Positions 45,230 through 54,417 of a DNA stretch of 64,000 nt are shown here, piece after piece; position 1 is the first letter of the stretch; each line of letters opens with the position of its first letter. The notes below the pieces were generated by a model that had not been told where the DNA came from, did no database searches, and saw only the letters and a list, made by a program, of their open reading frames with translations. Source of the DNA: Bradyrhizobium barranii subsp. barranii. Its GTDB lineage: Bacteria; Pseudomonadota; Alphaproteobacteria; Rhizobiales; Xanthobacteraceae. The stretch is from NCBI RefSeq assembly GCF_017565645.3, contig NZ_CP086136.1, forward strand, positions 8,849,501-8,913,500, in the 5' to 3' direction. The position numbers and the translations under genes are program-made.

Positions 45230-47317
45230 TCACCCATGTTGATGCCCCTCCTTGTTAGGCTGACAGATTCTTAGATCAAGTTGCGCGATGACGTGGTTTC
45301 GAAGGTCTCCGATGGCGTGAAGAACGGATGGTGTATTCGGGAAGAGATAGGCGCCGCTGGGCTGGCGATCAATTAGCAAACGCTTGGTTCGGATCTGAAC
45401 ATAGAGCCAGTTTACTGGAATCTCGAGCCTTCGGGCCAGTTCGGGCGGGCTGAGGTATGAGTCGTCATGCTCCCATCGGCTGCGCTGGGCAGTTACCTTG
45501 ATGGCGGCGGCACGACGGAGCCGCCCAACGGTGATAGGCAGCACCTTATCGGCGCAACGGGGAGAGCGGTGACCTTCCCGAGTAAGGATTGTGGCGATCT
45601 TGTCGTCTGGGACGCCGTCGCGAGCGAGCGTCAGAAGGCGTTCCCGCATCTCTGTGCCTCGCGTCAATCTGGTGACGGAGTTGACGCTCATCTTCACTTC
45701 GAGCTCCGTCACGGCGCCTCCCCGCCAGACGATCCTAGCCAGGGCCAAGTCGCGCTCACCGCGGTCGAGAACGACCTTTTCGATGAGACATCGCAACAAC
45801 GCCTTGCGATGCGCATCCGAGATAGTCTCGTCACCCCATATCTGCGGGAGGCGGCCGGTGAGGCTGATGACCTTGTCGTTGAGCTCCTTGCTTATGGCCA
45901 CTTGTGTGATGGCTTTGGGCGGCGTCTGTCGGGCAAGCGCCTCTTCGGCGGCGCGCACGTCGTTTAGCGCCGCTTCCCATCGACGCTCGAGTTCCGAGGC
46001 GACCAACCGATTATCTGGATCAGCTCGGTTGAACTGCCGTTCGGCGAGCGCCGCCGTGTATCGCTTGCGCTCGAGCTCTCGTTCTGCACTGGAGCGTAGC
46101 GCATTGTTCGTCTGCTGCTGCACCCGGCGGGAGCGCGACAAGGCATCGAGTTCGGCCGGCGCTAGTGCGGTTAGGAATGCGTCGCCAACGGCTGCATCGA
46201 TATGGGCGGCGCGGATGTGTTGGCAGGTTGGCTGACCTTCCTGGGTACGCAGGTGATTGCATACATATTCGCCGCCGCCCTTGTAGCGGACGTACATCTT
46301 ATGGCCACATCGTGCGCACCAGGCAATGCCGTGGAGCAGGAGCTCGCCATTGCGAGGCGCGCCGCGGGTTTTGATGCGCATGTATTCGGCTCGGTTATCT
46401 CTGATGACGGATCGGATTTTTTCATAAATTGGCCAGTCGATATAGGCTGGATATCGATCTTTAACGACGATCCGCCACTCCTCCATCGGCCGCGGAGCCT
46501 TTTGTGGCAGGGCCCCCTCCCGCTTCGGCGGCCGGAAGCGGGTTCGTCCATAGACAAAGGCGCCCGCGTATGCGGGGTTCTTCAAGATCGCCGCGACGGC
46601 AGCCAGCGTCGCGCGCGTCCAGCACAAATCGCCATATCGATCACGACGCGGCAGTTCCAGGTCACGCTCGTTCAACGCTCGCATGACCTTGGCAACGCTG
46701 CGCAGCTGCAGGAATAACTGGAAGACGAGACCGAGCCGCCCTTGCACGGCCATGTCGGGATCCTTAACGACCACACCGCTCGGGTCCCGCATCAGCCCGA
46801 TTGGCAGCATAACCGCAAGTTCGCCGCGTTCGGCTTTGGCCAGCAGGCCGGCGGTCAGCCGGCTGCGGATCGTATGTAGCTCAAGCTCGGAGATCGAACC
46901 CTTCAGCCCGAGAAGCAACCGTCCGTTGGGAGTGCCCGGATCATAGACACCATCGCGGTCGGCGATCAGGCAGCCACGTAGACCACAGATATCCAGGAGC
47001 GGATACCAGTCGGTACAATTACGCGCCAAGCGGGTCACGTCGATCGACAGGATGAGTCCCACTTCACTCAGGCCAACACGGCCAACGAGTTCCTTGAAGC
47101 CGTTACGCTGTGCTATAGACGCGCCGCTCAACCCGAGATCGGCATCAATCACGTCGATGTCCGCCTCACGCCATCCGAGTTCGCGGGCGCGCTGGCGAAG
47201 CGCGTATTGAAGGCGCAGGCTCTCCTGATTGCTTACGACCTGATGGGGCGTCGACTGCCGGATGTAGACTACGGCTTTGCGCGCCAAGTGGCTTGGTGTG
47301 ACCAGCTCGGACTTCAT
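45230..47317 (-). CDS. Large serine recombinase (transposon or integrase type)
   Basis: The 695-residue protein has an N-terminal resolvase domain with the catalytic serine in VVYIRQSTPHQV (about residue 23) and DLGLSGASI. A recombinase domain (about 190-300) and a zinc ribbon (WCARCG and VCNH) follow, then a long coiled region and a C-terminal helix-turn-helix-like part (SPPELARRLEIPVNWLYVQIRTKR). It presumably moves the element that contains it. Its start overlaps the stop of the small upstream ORF (ATGA, 47314-47317). It is intact here; the left copy is broken by two IS21 elements. Confidence 0.93.
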   Translation of the reverse strand: MKSELVTPSHLARKAVVYIRQSTPHQVVSNQESLRLQYALRQRARELGWREADIDVIDADLGLSGASIAQRNGFKELVGRVGLSEVGLILSIDVTRLARNCTDWYPLLDICGLRGCLIADRDGVYDPGTPNGRLLLGLKGSISELELHTIRSRLTAGLLAKAERGELAVMLPIGLMRDPSGVVVKDPDMAVQGRLGLVFQLFLQLRSVAKVMRALNERDLELPRRDRYGDLCWTRATLAAVAAILKNPAYAGAFVYGRTRFRPPKREGALPQKAPRPMEEWRIVVKDRYPAYIDWPIYEKIRSVIRDNRAEYMRIKTRGAPRNGELLLHGIAWCARCGHKMYVRYKGGGEYVCNHLRTQEGQPTCQHIRAAHIDAAVGDAFLTALAPAELDALSRSRRVQQQTNNALRSSAERELERKRYTAALAERQFNRADPDNRLVASELERRWEAALNDVRAAEEALARQTPPKAITQVAISKELNDKVISLTGRLPQIWGDETISDAHRKALLRCLIEKVVLDRGERDLALARIVWRGGAVTELEVKMSVNSVTRLTRGTEMRERLLTLARDGVPDDKIATILTREGHRSPRCADKVLPITVGRLRRAAAIKVTAQRSRWEHDDSYLSPPELARRLEIPVNWLYVQIRTKRLLIDRQPSGAYLFPNTPSVLHAIGDLRNHVIAQLDLRICQPNKEGHQHG

Positions 47318-47414
47318 GAGGGATCTCCGCCAAAATTGCGGCGACGTCTTCGACGATCTGGCGTCGGAGCGCGGGCGTCAGCGTCGACCAAAGATCGGCT
47401 GGATCCATGCTCAT
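47166..47414 (-). CDS. Short overlapping ORF of the recombinase element
   Basis: Its first 35 residues (MDPADLWSTLTPALRRQIVED and so on to EIPHEV) look like a genuine small helical protein of a kind found next to such recombinases. The rest runs through the recombinase start in another frame and is unlikely to be conserved. It may have been frameshifted from a longer partner. Confidence 0.35.
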   Translation of the reverse strand: MSMDPADLWSTLTPALRRQIVEDVAAILAEIPHEVRAGHTKPLGAQSRSLHPAVDAPSGRKQSGEPAPSIRASPARPRTRMA

Positions 47415-47697
47415 GTGCGTCGGGACAATCCGCTGTCGATAAAAGCTCGAGTAGAGCCTCCATACTCAGCTTAATCTGATTTGCCTCTTGCTCATAATAT
47501 TCGATTGCGGTTGCTTGAATCAGAAGACTGCTTCCTGCGCGATACTCAACTTCATACGAAGCGGGAATGCCTCGGCCTCGCTGACCGATCTTCCTAATCA
47601 CTCGATATGAGCGCCCCCACAAAGGATGGTGGGGGTCCCCAACCTCGACCACCTCCGGAAATGATTCGTCAGACTCACTATCAGGGACATTCCTCAA
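47314..47697 (-). CDS. Small accessory protein of the recombinase element
   Basis: The 127-residue reading (TTG start) contains DPHHPLWGRSYRVIRKIGQRG and YEVEYRAGSSLLIQATAIEYY, a compact beta-rich domain. I recall this as a small domain (DUF5372-like) recurring beside rhizobial serine recombinases. The Arg-rich last third overlaps another frame. It is coupled to the recombinase by a 4-bp overlap, so a helper role in recombination is inferred. Confidence 0.6.
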   Translation of the reverse strand: MRNVPDSESDESFPEVVEVGDPHHPLWGRSYRVIRKIGQRGRGIPASYEVEYRAGSSLLIQATAIEYYEQEANQIKLSMEALLELLSTADCPDAHEHGSSRSLVDADARAPTPDRRRRRRNFGGDPS

Positions 47698-47824
47698 TCC
47701 CCTCGTTTGAAGGGCTGAACTGGAAGCGAGTGGGCGAACGGATTGTCGCGACGCCAGCTGCGGCGAACTGACTCAGACCCGACAACCTGTTTCGCGCGGG
47801 GCTTTGGGATGATAGCTTGCGGAT

Positions 47825-48756
47825 GTGCCGCCGTCCCCCATTGATCCCGCCCGTCTTGCAGCGCTGCCCGCCGATTTGCGCGCGCTCTTCCGCGCGCAGG
47901 AAGCGATGATTGAAGCCGAGCGTCGTCGCGCAGACGATGAATGCTCGGCGCGCCTTCATGTCGAGAGTGAACTGGCTGCGTCCAAAGAGAGCGTCGAACG
48001 CCTCGAACTGCTCGTGAAGGAGTACGAGCGCGCACGTTTCGGTAAACGCTCGGAGAAGTTCAATCCCGATCAGATGCAACTGGTTCTCGAGGACATCGAG
48101 ATTGCCATCGCCGAAGTCCAGGAACGCCAGGACGATCGTGCGCGCCGCGCCGGCACGGCGCCGTCCAGCCGCCGGACCAGGCGCGCTGCCCGTGCCTTTC
48201 CCGCGCACCTGCCGCGCATCGAGCAGGTGATCGAACCCGAGAACCTCGAGTGTCCCTGCGGCTGCGGCCGGATGGTCCAGATCGGCGAGGATCGCTCCCG
48301 CCGTCTCGATGTCATGGCCGCCCAGTATCGTGTGATCGAGACGGTGCGACCGCGCTACGCCTGCGCAAAGGGCTGCACCGGTGTTGCTCAGGCGCCGGCG
48401 CCCGCCCATCTCGTGGAGGGTGGCATCCCCACCGAGGCGCTGCTGGCGCAGGTGGCGGTCGCCAAGTTCAGCGAGCACATGCCACTCTATCGTCAGTCGC
48501 AGGTTCTGGCTCGGCATGGCATCTTCATCGATCGCGCCGTTCTGGCAGACTGGATGGGAACGGTCGCCTTCCACCTCGCGCCGCTGGTCGAGCGCATGAG
48601 CGTCGTGATGAAGCAATCGGGCCGCTTGTTCATAGACGAGACCAGGGCGCCTGTGCTCGATCCGGGCCGGGGCCGAACGAAGACCGGCTATCTGTGGGCT
48701 GTCCTGCGCGACGATCGCGGCCACGGCGGCGCTGATCCACCAATCGTGGTCAGAGC
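47825..48756 (+). pseudogene. tnpC: IS66 TnpC transposase, truncated by an IS3 element
   Basis: It starts GTG at 47825. The helical N-terminus (LVKEYERARFGKRSEKFNP), the zinc-finger-like ENLECPCGCG with YACAKGC, and the start of the catalytic core (GRLFIDETRAPVLDPGRG, YLWAVLRDDR) are present. Homology stops at PPIVV, near 48750. The frame then runs to 48862 inside the IS3 element. The second and third catalytic residues are lost, so it is inactive. Confidence 0.9.
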
Positions 48757-48897
48757 TGGCCCCGGTTGTTTGGACAGCGCCCCGCTGGATTTAAGTGGAT
48801 TCCTGCCGGGTTATGCTGAACGCGGGGCTTTACGGTTTTGTCGTTGCGTCGGGAGGGCGTAGCCCGACCAGAGCGACGACAAAACCGTCGGCGACGG

Positions 48898-49725
48898 TCA
48901 TGCGGCCATCACCATAGCTTGCGTGCCGAAGTAAGCCTCGTCGGGCGTGCGCCCGTCAAGGCTCGAGTGAGGGCGTCCCTGATTGTAGAAGGCCAGATAC
49001 TTGGCAATTGACGCTCGCGCCTCGGACACGCTGTCGTAGGCGCGGAGATATACTTCTTCGTATTTGACCGTGCGCCAGAGCCGCTCGACAAACACGTTGT
49101 CGCGCCAGGCGCCCTTGCCGTCCATGCTGATGGCGATCTTCGCGTCCAGCAGCACATCGGTGAACTCGAGGCTGGTGAACTGGCTGCCCTGATCCGTGTT
49201 GAAAATCTCGGGCCTGCCGTGCTTCGCCAACGCCTCCTGGACCGCTTCGACGCAGAAGGCCGCCTCCATTGTGATCGAGACGCGATGGGCCAGGACCCGT
49301 CGGCTGAACACATCGACGACCGCCGCGAGATAGACGAAGCCACGCCGCATCGGAATGTAGGTGATGTCCATTGCCCACGCATGGTCGGGCCGCTCGATCT
49401 TCAATCCGCGCAACAGGTACGGGTAGATCTTGTGACCCGGAGCCGGCTTGCTCGTGTTCGGGCGACGATAGACCGCCTCGATCCCCATGCGCTTCATCAG
49501 CGTCGCGATGTGGCGGCGACCGGCGTATACGCCCTCCCGCCGCAGCAACGATCGCAGCATACGCGCTCCCGCGAAGGGATAATCGAGATGCAGCTCATCG
49601 AGCCGACGCATCAAGGCAAGGTCCTCGGCCGAAACTGGCCGAGGTTCATAGTAGACCGTGCTGCGAGCCAGCTTCAGGACCTTCGCCTGGCGCACGATAG
49701 AAAGATCATGATCGCGGTCGATCAT
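48898..49725 (-). CDS. IS3-family transposase OrfB
   Basis: The 275-residue DDE protein contains HAWAMDITYIPMRRG (first Asp), FNTDQGSQFTS (second Asp) and DNVFVERLWRTVKYEEVYL (Glu), with the N-terminal HTH_21-type region ALMRRLDELHLDYPF. It is normally produced by frameshifting from orfA, with which it overlaps by 4 bp. It is intact, but the upstream orfA is broken. Confidence 0.93.
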   Translation of the reverse strand: MIDRDHDLSIVRQAKVLKLARSTVYYEPRPVSAEDLALMRRLDELHLDYPFAGARMLRSLLRREGVYAGRRHIATLMKRMGIEAVYRRPNTSKPAPGHKIYPYLLRGLKIERPDHAWAMDITYIPMRRGFVYLAAVVDVFSRRVLAHRVSITMEAAFCVEAVQEALAKHGRPEIFNTDQGSQFTSLEFTDVLLDAKIAISMDGKGAWRDNVFVERLWRTVKYEEVYLRAYDSVSEARASIAKYLAFYNQGRPHSSLDGRTPDEAYFGTQAMVMAA

Positions 49726-50023
49726 CGCTTTGCGCTCAGCAGGCCCGCCTTGGTGAGCGCGCCGGACAAAAAATCGTTTTCCAACGCCAGCTCGCCGATC
49801 TTGGCATGTAACGCCTTCAAATCGACCGGCGTCTCGGCCGATGTCTTGTCATGCCCAAACACGCCGGCGGCGCCTTCCAGGAGCTGGTTTTTCCAGATCG
49901 TGATCTGGTTCGGATGAACATCAAACGCGCCAGCTCCGCCAGTGTCTTGTCGCCTTTGACCGCAGCCAAAGCAACCTTCGCCTTGAATGCCGGAGAATGC
50001 GTCCGGCGGCTCTTCTTCGTCAT
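49722..50023 (-). pseudogene. IS3-family OrfA, frameshifted
   Basis: It starts MTKKSRRTHSPAFKAKVALA. After TLAELAR homology jumps to the other frame (FDVHPNQITIWKNQLLEGA and on to LTKAGLLSAKR). The break near 49925 is in the helix-turn-helix, where family members read ELA-x-x-FDVHPNQ. One or a few bases are missing, so OrfAB is probably not made. Confidence 0.8.
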
Positions 50024-50106
50024 CTTCGCTCCTGATTCGCAGCAAGAATCCTCGCCGCTGTCAGGCAGAAAATCCACTCAAGCTACTGTCCGAATTTGCG
50101 GGGCCA

Positions 50107-50746
50107 GCTCTGAGTACGTCGAGCCAGGTCCAATTAAGTTGCGCGCATTTATCTTGGAAGCGATTCCTGGGCTTTCAGCATCTCAGTTACTTAACGCCGC
50201 TTCGCCGCGGGACGTCTCACCGAGCGATCGTGGCGGCGGTGAGCGTGCGGCTTTACGGCGGTTCCAACGCGTGGGCGGCGAGCAGGATTTGCCGGCATCC
50301 CAGCGCTCGGTGCGCACAACTACCTCGCCGATGAGGCACTCTGGTTGGACGACAGTCGCACTTCGTACTTGTTCTGCTCTCTCCTCTGCAGGCCGGCTCG
50401 TTGATGCGAGCTCGCGTCCGACATGGTCTACGGGCGCGGTCGAGCACGCCAGCGGTTGACCAGAGCGGATCATCAAGTGATCACTCTTTGTCGCTTGCTA
50501 AGTATGAGCTCCGCTTCCTTTTCGGCTACGCCCATGGCTGCCTTCATGGCGATCAACCAGGAAAGGCGGAACGAAGCATGACCCGAACACGCGGCGGGGC
50601 TTCGTAGCTCAGGATGGCGCATGTTCGTGACAGAGTTGCCTCGCGATGCGAAGGTGCGGGCGTACGCCGAAGGTGTTCGCCGACGAGCGGGGGCCAAAAG
50701 GAAGCAAGTTTGCCAGACGGCACCATCGCCACAAGCATTCAGCATC
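50107..50746. other. No recognisable gene
   Basis: Low-information, Arg-rich open frames only. The expected 3' part of IS66 tnpC is not found here. Confidence 0.4.
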
Positions 50747-51049
50747 TTAGGAGATGCTGAGGATCTGCTCAAGCCGCGCGACCTCCCCTCGCAACATCTC
50801 GATAGCCACGTCTCGGTTCTCCGAAATGTTCAAAGCAGTGTGGACCGGCTCTCCAGCGTGAGATGAGCCGGGCAATCCTCCCGCATTGGTACTTCGCATA
50901 TCCCACCAGGTGCGGAATATACGGCGATAGAGTTCAGTTACCTCCCGTCCCCTGTCTAGAACTCCGGCTTTCTGGGCATGCAGCAGTTCCTGTTCATATC
51001 CGAGTTCCAGCAAAAGCTCGGCACCGACCAGATCGGTCACGGTTTGCAT
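50747..51049 (-). CDS. Hypothetical protein, doubtful
   Basis: The 100-residue frame (TDLVGAELLLELGYEQELLHA, EMLRGEVARLEQILSIS) has balanced, helical composition unlike shadow frames. A GAGGAG sequence sits just before the ATG, but with too little spacing. No family recognised. Confidence 0.4.
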   Translation of the reverse strand: MQTVTDLVGAELLLELGYEQELLHAQKAGVLDRGREVTELYRRIFRTWWDMRSTNAGGLPGSSHAGEPVHTALNISENRDVAIEMLRGEVARLEQILSIS

Positions 51050-51325
51050 CTCCTCGAACGTTCATGTGGAAGATCCTTGGTAGGGCTACGAGCAAAACAA
51101 TGTGTTCAATGCCGATTATGAATCACGACCGGACATAACCTTTGAGACCAACACTTTCTAACAAAGCCCATCAATGAGGATGCTGGAGGCCCACCGCCAC
51201 ATTGAAACGCCATCCAAAAAACCCCCTCAGCGCGGATCGGCAAAGCCAATTTGCTACAGAACCTTCTATGGCACTGAGGGCGGCCTGCGAGCCGCCCTAC
51301 CGTGCAAGTACAAGCGCGGCCCAAG

Positions 51326-51511
51326 CTATCGCTGATGTCCGAGTCCGATTCCAAGATTCAAGGCCTTCTGGCGAAGCGCACCGACACTGCGTTTGGTCAT
51401 CTTTGCTATTTTTATCACGGGGGTCCTGGCCTTCGAGTGGACTTTGAGCTCCTTGATATCTGCCTTCGTCCATTCGCGCCGCTTAACGCGTTTCTTGGTT
51501 GCTTTCTTCAC
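51326..51511 (-). CDS. Small basic conserved protein
   Basis: The 61-residue, Lys/Arg-rich protein reads KRREWTKADIKELKVHSKAR, then KIAKMTKRSVGALRQKALNLGI. The C-terminal part looks like a helix-turn-helix of the kind found in short DNA-binding proteins of Bradyrhizobium. Role unknown. Confidence 0.65.
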   Translation of the reverse strand: MKKATKKRVKRREWTKADIKELKVHSKARTPVIKIAKMTKRSVGALRQKALNLGIGLGHQR

Positions 51512-52506
51512 GATGAATGCTCCTTCTTAGGGGAGCGGCTTGTAACATAGTTTTTTCGGCGCGACGACCGTAAAAAATTAGACAAATATTATACGGAATC
51601 GCGCCAGGTATAATCTTGGGCATGTCTTCCGAAGCGAGGTGTCTGCACTGTTGCAGCTGCGCAATTGTAAACTTCATACGCACGTCGCGTTCTGATAGCA
51701 TTCCAATCGACGCCTTTATATGCGGAGCTAAACAACCAACACGCTCTCGAATAAGCGAGCCAAATCGCAATAGAGATGAACGGATCCCACTAAGGAGGTG
51801 CGGACAGAGAACGGAAGGATGTTGTGTTTCAGCCTCCGCGATATTGCTAAGAGAGAGGTGGCTGACGAGAATGATCACAAGGCCCGCTCAGCTTTGATCA
51901 CGCGCTCTTTGTCAAGTTCGCTTCTTGACGTATTCAACTCGCGCAAAGAGCGCCGCCGCTTGATGGCCTCGACTGAAGTGGTAGGTTATTGGTGAAGTTC
52001 ACGCGCGCCGACCTCACATCCAAAATGCTGATATGTCGAGCTCGTTCTCCGCGTGCAGCCCACTGCCAGTGATGCCCTCAATTCCAGTGCAAGATCATCA
52101 TGCCAACTTTTCGGGATAAGAAATTTGCTGAAAATCCAGCACGACTGGCGTCCACCGCCGATCAGGACACCACAGGCGGTAGAACGCTTAAAGACGGGCA
52201 GAGACCCTCGTCGGCTACCTTCGCCAACCAACACATGGGTTCTTGGCCCTGTTCCCGCATCTGACCCGGATGCCTTCCGGGAAATCAGTTTAGCCGACCG
52301 TCTCGACGACACTGATGTGCACGAAGAGGCCAAATCCTTTGTCCCTCAGGTCAATATCTTCGGTCGCGTTTAACGACTCCACAACACTGATTACAACATT
52401 ACAACGACACTGTTTCTAGATTGAACTTCGCGATCCAGTCGAACTACATCACCACCAGCAAGGGTTTAAGCGGCTGTCCTCCACGTCGAAATCGGTTTAC
52501 GTGGGC
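51512..52506. other. No recognisable gene
   Basis: Several frames of about 100 codons occur on both strands but none shows motifs, a good start or balanced composition. Probably non-coding or decayed. Confidence 0.4.
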
Positions 52507-52911
52507 TCAACCGCATGCCGTGGGACGCTTTCTGCCCGCGTTCGCTTCCAGCCGAGAAAACAAAGGGAGCGGCACCTCAGCTTTCGGCTCTTGCGCGAAC
52601 TCTCGCTCAACCTGCGCCTGCATAGTACCCCGATCTAAGTTTTCGAGCGCCTCAAGCTATTCTCTTCCCTCCTCGGTGATAATCCAGCACCCGGCCTTCC
52701 GCTCGATCAGCTTTTGGCCGAAAACATCGAGTTGGGGCGCGCGGCTCGCAGTCCGCTTCATACGACCCGTCCACTCCGGGCCGCTGCTACAATAGATAGC
52801 CAAATGCTGCTTAACGACTTCGATACTCGCCAGACCGTGCGGCTGGCCGGCAAGTCTCTTCAGTATCGACAACTGAAAACTCGCGCACGCCATCGACTTA
52901 AGGAAGCCCAT
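52507..52911 (-). pseudogene. Conserved hypothetical gene with an in-frame stop
   Basis: The first frame (from 52911) reads LSILKRLAGQPHGLASIEVV, then ASRAPQLDVFGQKLIERKAGCWIITEEGRE, a winged-helix-like pattern. A TAG follows, after which the same frame continues as LEALENLDRGTMQAQVEREF and ends at 52507. Family-like sequence on both sides of the stop suggests a nonsense mutation. Function unknown. Confidence 0.55.
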
Positions 52912-53083
52912 ATTACATATTTTGAGGTAAGCTCCAGAGCTGCGAGCCGCTTTTCAAAAGAGAGCTTCCTCCTAAATCCGATTGCACGACACCCGCCTGC
53001 CGTCGCCGCGGTAAGCAACGCTTTCGACTGCATCCCGCCAAGAATCTTCCGAAGAACGGTTCAGCATTAGATAGCTGCGTTGA

Positions 53084-53302
53084 CTAGGAGCGTGAGGTGG
53101 TCTTGACTGCCGACTTCGACCGACTTGAGATCAAACGACGTCGGTAGTAGCCACGCCGTTGTACATCCTGATGAATGACATCGCTCACCGAACGAACCGC
53201 CCGCTTCTTTCGTTTCCAATTCCCGCCCAATTCCGCGGGGATCGCAAAGCCTCTCGGCACGACCAAAAGATCGTTTCTTTGGTTCAAATAGATATCGAAC
53301 AT
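53084..53302 (-). CDS. Small basic hypothetical protein
   Basis: The 72-residue protein begins MFDIYLNQRNDLLVVPRG and continues with a basic segment (GGNWKRKKRAVRSVSDVIHQDV). It has the look of short proteins recurring in Bradyrhizobium symbiosis islands. The start at 53302 has only a weak AAGAG upstream. Confidence 0.5.
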   Translation of the reverse strand: MFDIYLNQRNDLLVVPRGFAIPAELGGNWKRKKRAVRSVSDVIHQDVQRRGYYRRRLISSRSKSAVKTTSRS

Positions 53303-53521
53303 GTGGTGGCTCTTTTTTGCACAAGCGTAGATCGGCTGTCATCGAAGCAACAGTTGCCTTTAAGTCACTGGACGATCAAATGACATTCAAAAGCTCCCGT
53401 CCTGATACGGGAAGACGGTCACGTGCACAATGGTGCCGCCAGATGTGAGCGTGTGCACGTCCCGACTTACGGCGCACGGAGAGGGCACCCGACAATGTCC
53501 ACTTCAAACGAGGCGGAGAGT

Positions 53522-53671
53522 CTATCTAGGTGGCCACTCCGAGCGGATCTTAAGATTGCCATAAAAGAATAGATCGAAAGAGAGTTCGCGATCGTGAGCC
53601 GCATAATTGGTGGCCGTACCCGCTACGACTTCCTTCAATTTCGACCACTCATCGTACGAATTCAAGGTCAC
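53522..53671 (-). pseudogene. N-terminal fragment of an amidinotransferase-like gene
   Basis: A GTG at 53671 is preceded by a perfect AGGAGG. It opens a 49-residue frame: TLNSYDEWSKLKEVVAGTAT, NYAAHDRELSFDLFF, then a stop. The NSYDEW(x)KLKEVVVG pattern resembles the start of glycine/inosamine amidinotransferase-type proteins. Nothing recognisable continues beyond 53522. A truncated gene whose start signals survive. Confidence 0.5.
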
Positions 53672-53989
53672 GCTTACCTCCTAGCAGCGAGATCGTCTGT
53701 TCTCTACCCACTGGGATGATCCCGCTTTGGCCGGCTGGTCAGATGCGCTCTACACCATTGCCGGATAGGTGCTCTACACCACGAATTCAACCTATCTGCC
53801 CTGAGGTTCGCCACGGCGGATAACGTATTTGCCGTCCCTTCGGGATTCCATATACGGCTGCCGGCGGCGTAGCGCAAATTGTACAATTGGAACGTTTGCC
53901 ACAGTAAGGCTACCGCACGGAGTGGCAGCGGGCGGAAGTAAGGCTGATCCGGAGCACCGCTGCCAAGGTTCGAAGTGGACGCCGGTCAC

Positions 53990-54200
53990 TGTAAAAGGGC
54001 AAAGTCTCGTCCGATCGAAACGCGGACGCCGGACACAATGTCGTAGGCATGCTCGACGAACACGTCGTCGCGCCCGACGCCATAGCCGCCCATGCAGATG
54101 AATGCCATGACTGGCGAGGACGCCGGTGAATGTCACGGGCGTGAACTGAGAGCATTGGCCGGTGTTGAAGACCTTAAACTTCCGTGGGGGAAAGTGCGAC
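53990..54200 (-). pseudogene. IS3-family OrfB remnant
   Basis: Pieces in two frames (FKVFNTGQCSQFTPVTFTGVLAS and FICMGGYGVGRDDVFVEHAYD) match the second Asp and Glu regions of IS3 OrfB, as seen intact at 48898-49725, but with frameshifts and many changes. An old remnant. Confidence 0.65.
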
Positions 54201-54401
54201 GCCCTTGCTAACTCAGGAGAGCTCGTCCTCACGGAATGCTCGAAAGGCGATGTGGACGGATTGGCTCATGCAGGCGGTGTTCGAAGCTCCAAAACATCGG
54301 CGAAGATTGTCCAATCGCGGACTCGCCTTTGCCGGCAGAAATCGGTCTCCGCCTGCTGAGCTGCAGCACTCAGCGAGGCGGCATCGACCTTAAATGCTGC
54401 C

Positions 54402-54417
54402 TGGCACGCACGATGCT
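54402..54417 (+). promoter_or_regulatory. Sigma-54-like promoter sequence, target unclear
   Basis: TGGCACGCACGATGCT fits TGGCACG-N4-(T/A)TGC with GG-N10-GC spacing. No TGT-N10-ACA site is seen upstream. A 39-codon ORF (54464-54583, ATG, hydrophobic N-terminus VVCLSTILPFA) lies downstream. It could be chance in a decayed region. Confidence 0.3.

Larger units (their letters stand above)
45230..47710 (-). mobile_element. Serine-recombinase element inserted in IS66 tnpB
   Basis: This 2481-bp insertion carries the large serine recombinase and two small upstream reading frames. The flanks share only the dinucleotide GA (45228-45229 and 47709-47710), as expected for serine recombination with a 2-bp core. 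No terminal inverted repeats are visible. Confidence 0.75.
44934..47771 (+). pseudogene. tnpB: IS66 TnpB interrupted by the serine recombinase element
   Basis: The 5' part (44934-45229) reads MIIPAQGL through FEALF. The 3' part (47709-47771) reads EGLNWKRVGERIVATPAAAN, the expected end of TnpB. Joining the two halves at a shared GA restores one continuous reading frame with the family motif FEGL(N/D)W(K/R)RV. The uninterrupted 5' frame stops early at 45242. TnpB is needed for IS66 transposition, so insertion should disable the element unless a truncated TnpB suffices. Confidence 0.9.
44441..48756 (+). mobile_element. IS66-family element (right copy), split by a recombinase element
   Basis: It begins GTAAGCGGAGC at 44441 and holds tnpA, tnpB (interrupted at 45228) and tnpC (from 47825). 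The 3' part of tnpC is cut off by an IS3-family element at 48757 and does not resume beyond it, so the far terminus is missing. It is inverted and essentially identical to the left copy over at least 2.75 kb. Confidence 0.85.
48757..50106 (-). mobile_element. IS3-family insertion sequence
   Basis: Ends are TGGCCCCGGTTGTTTGGACAG and, inverted at the other side, TGGCCCCGCAAATTCGGACAG. The match extends six bases further out (CAGAGC on both sides), so the exact boundary and target duplication are unclear. It carries orfA and orfB and truncates IS66 tnpC. Confidence 0.85.

Noticed and set aside
47681..48724. 347-codon minus-strand frame over tnpC
   Set aside because: Antisense to the tnpC frame, which has the IS66 motifs.
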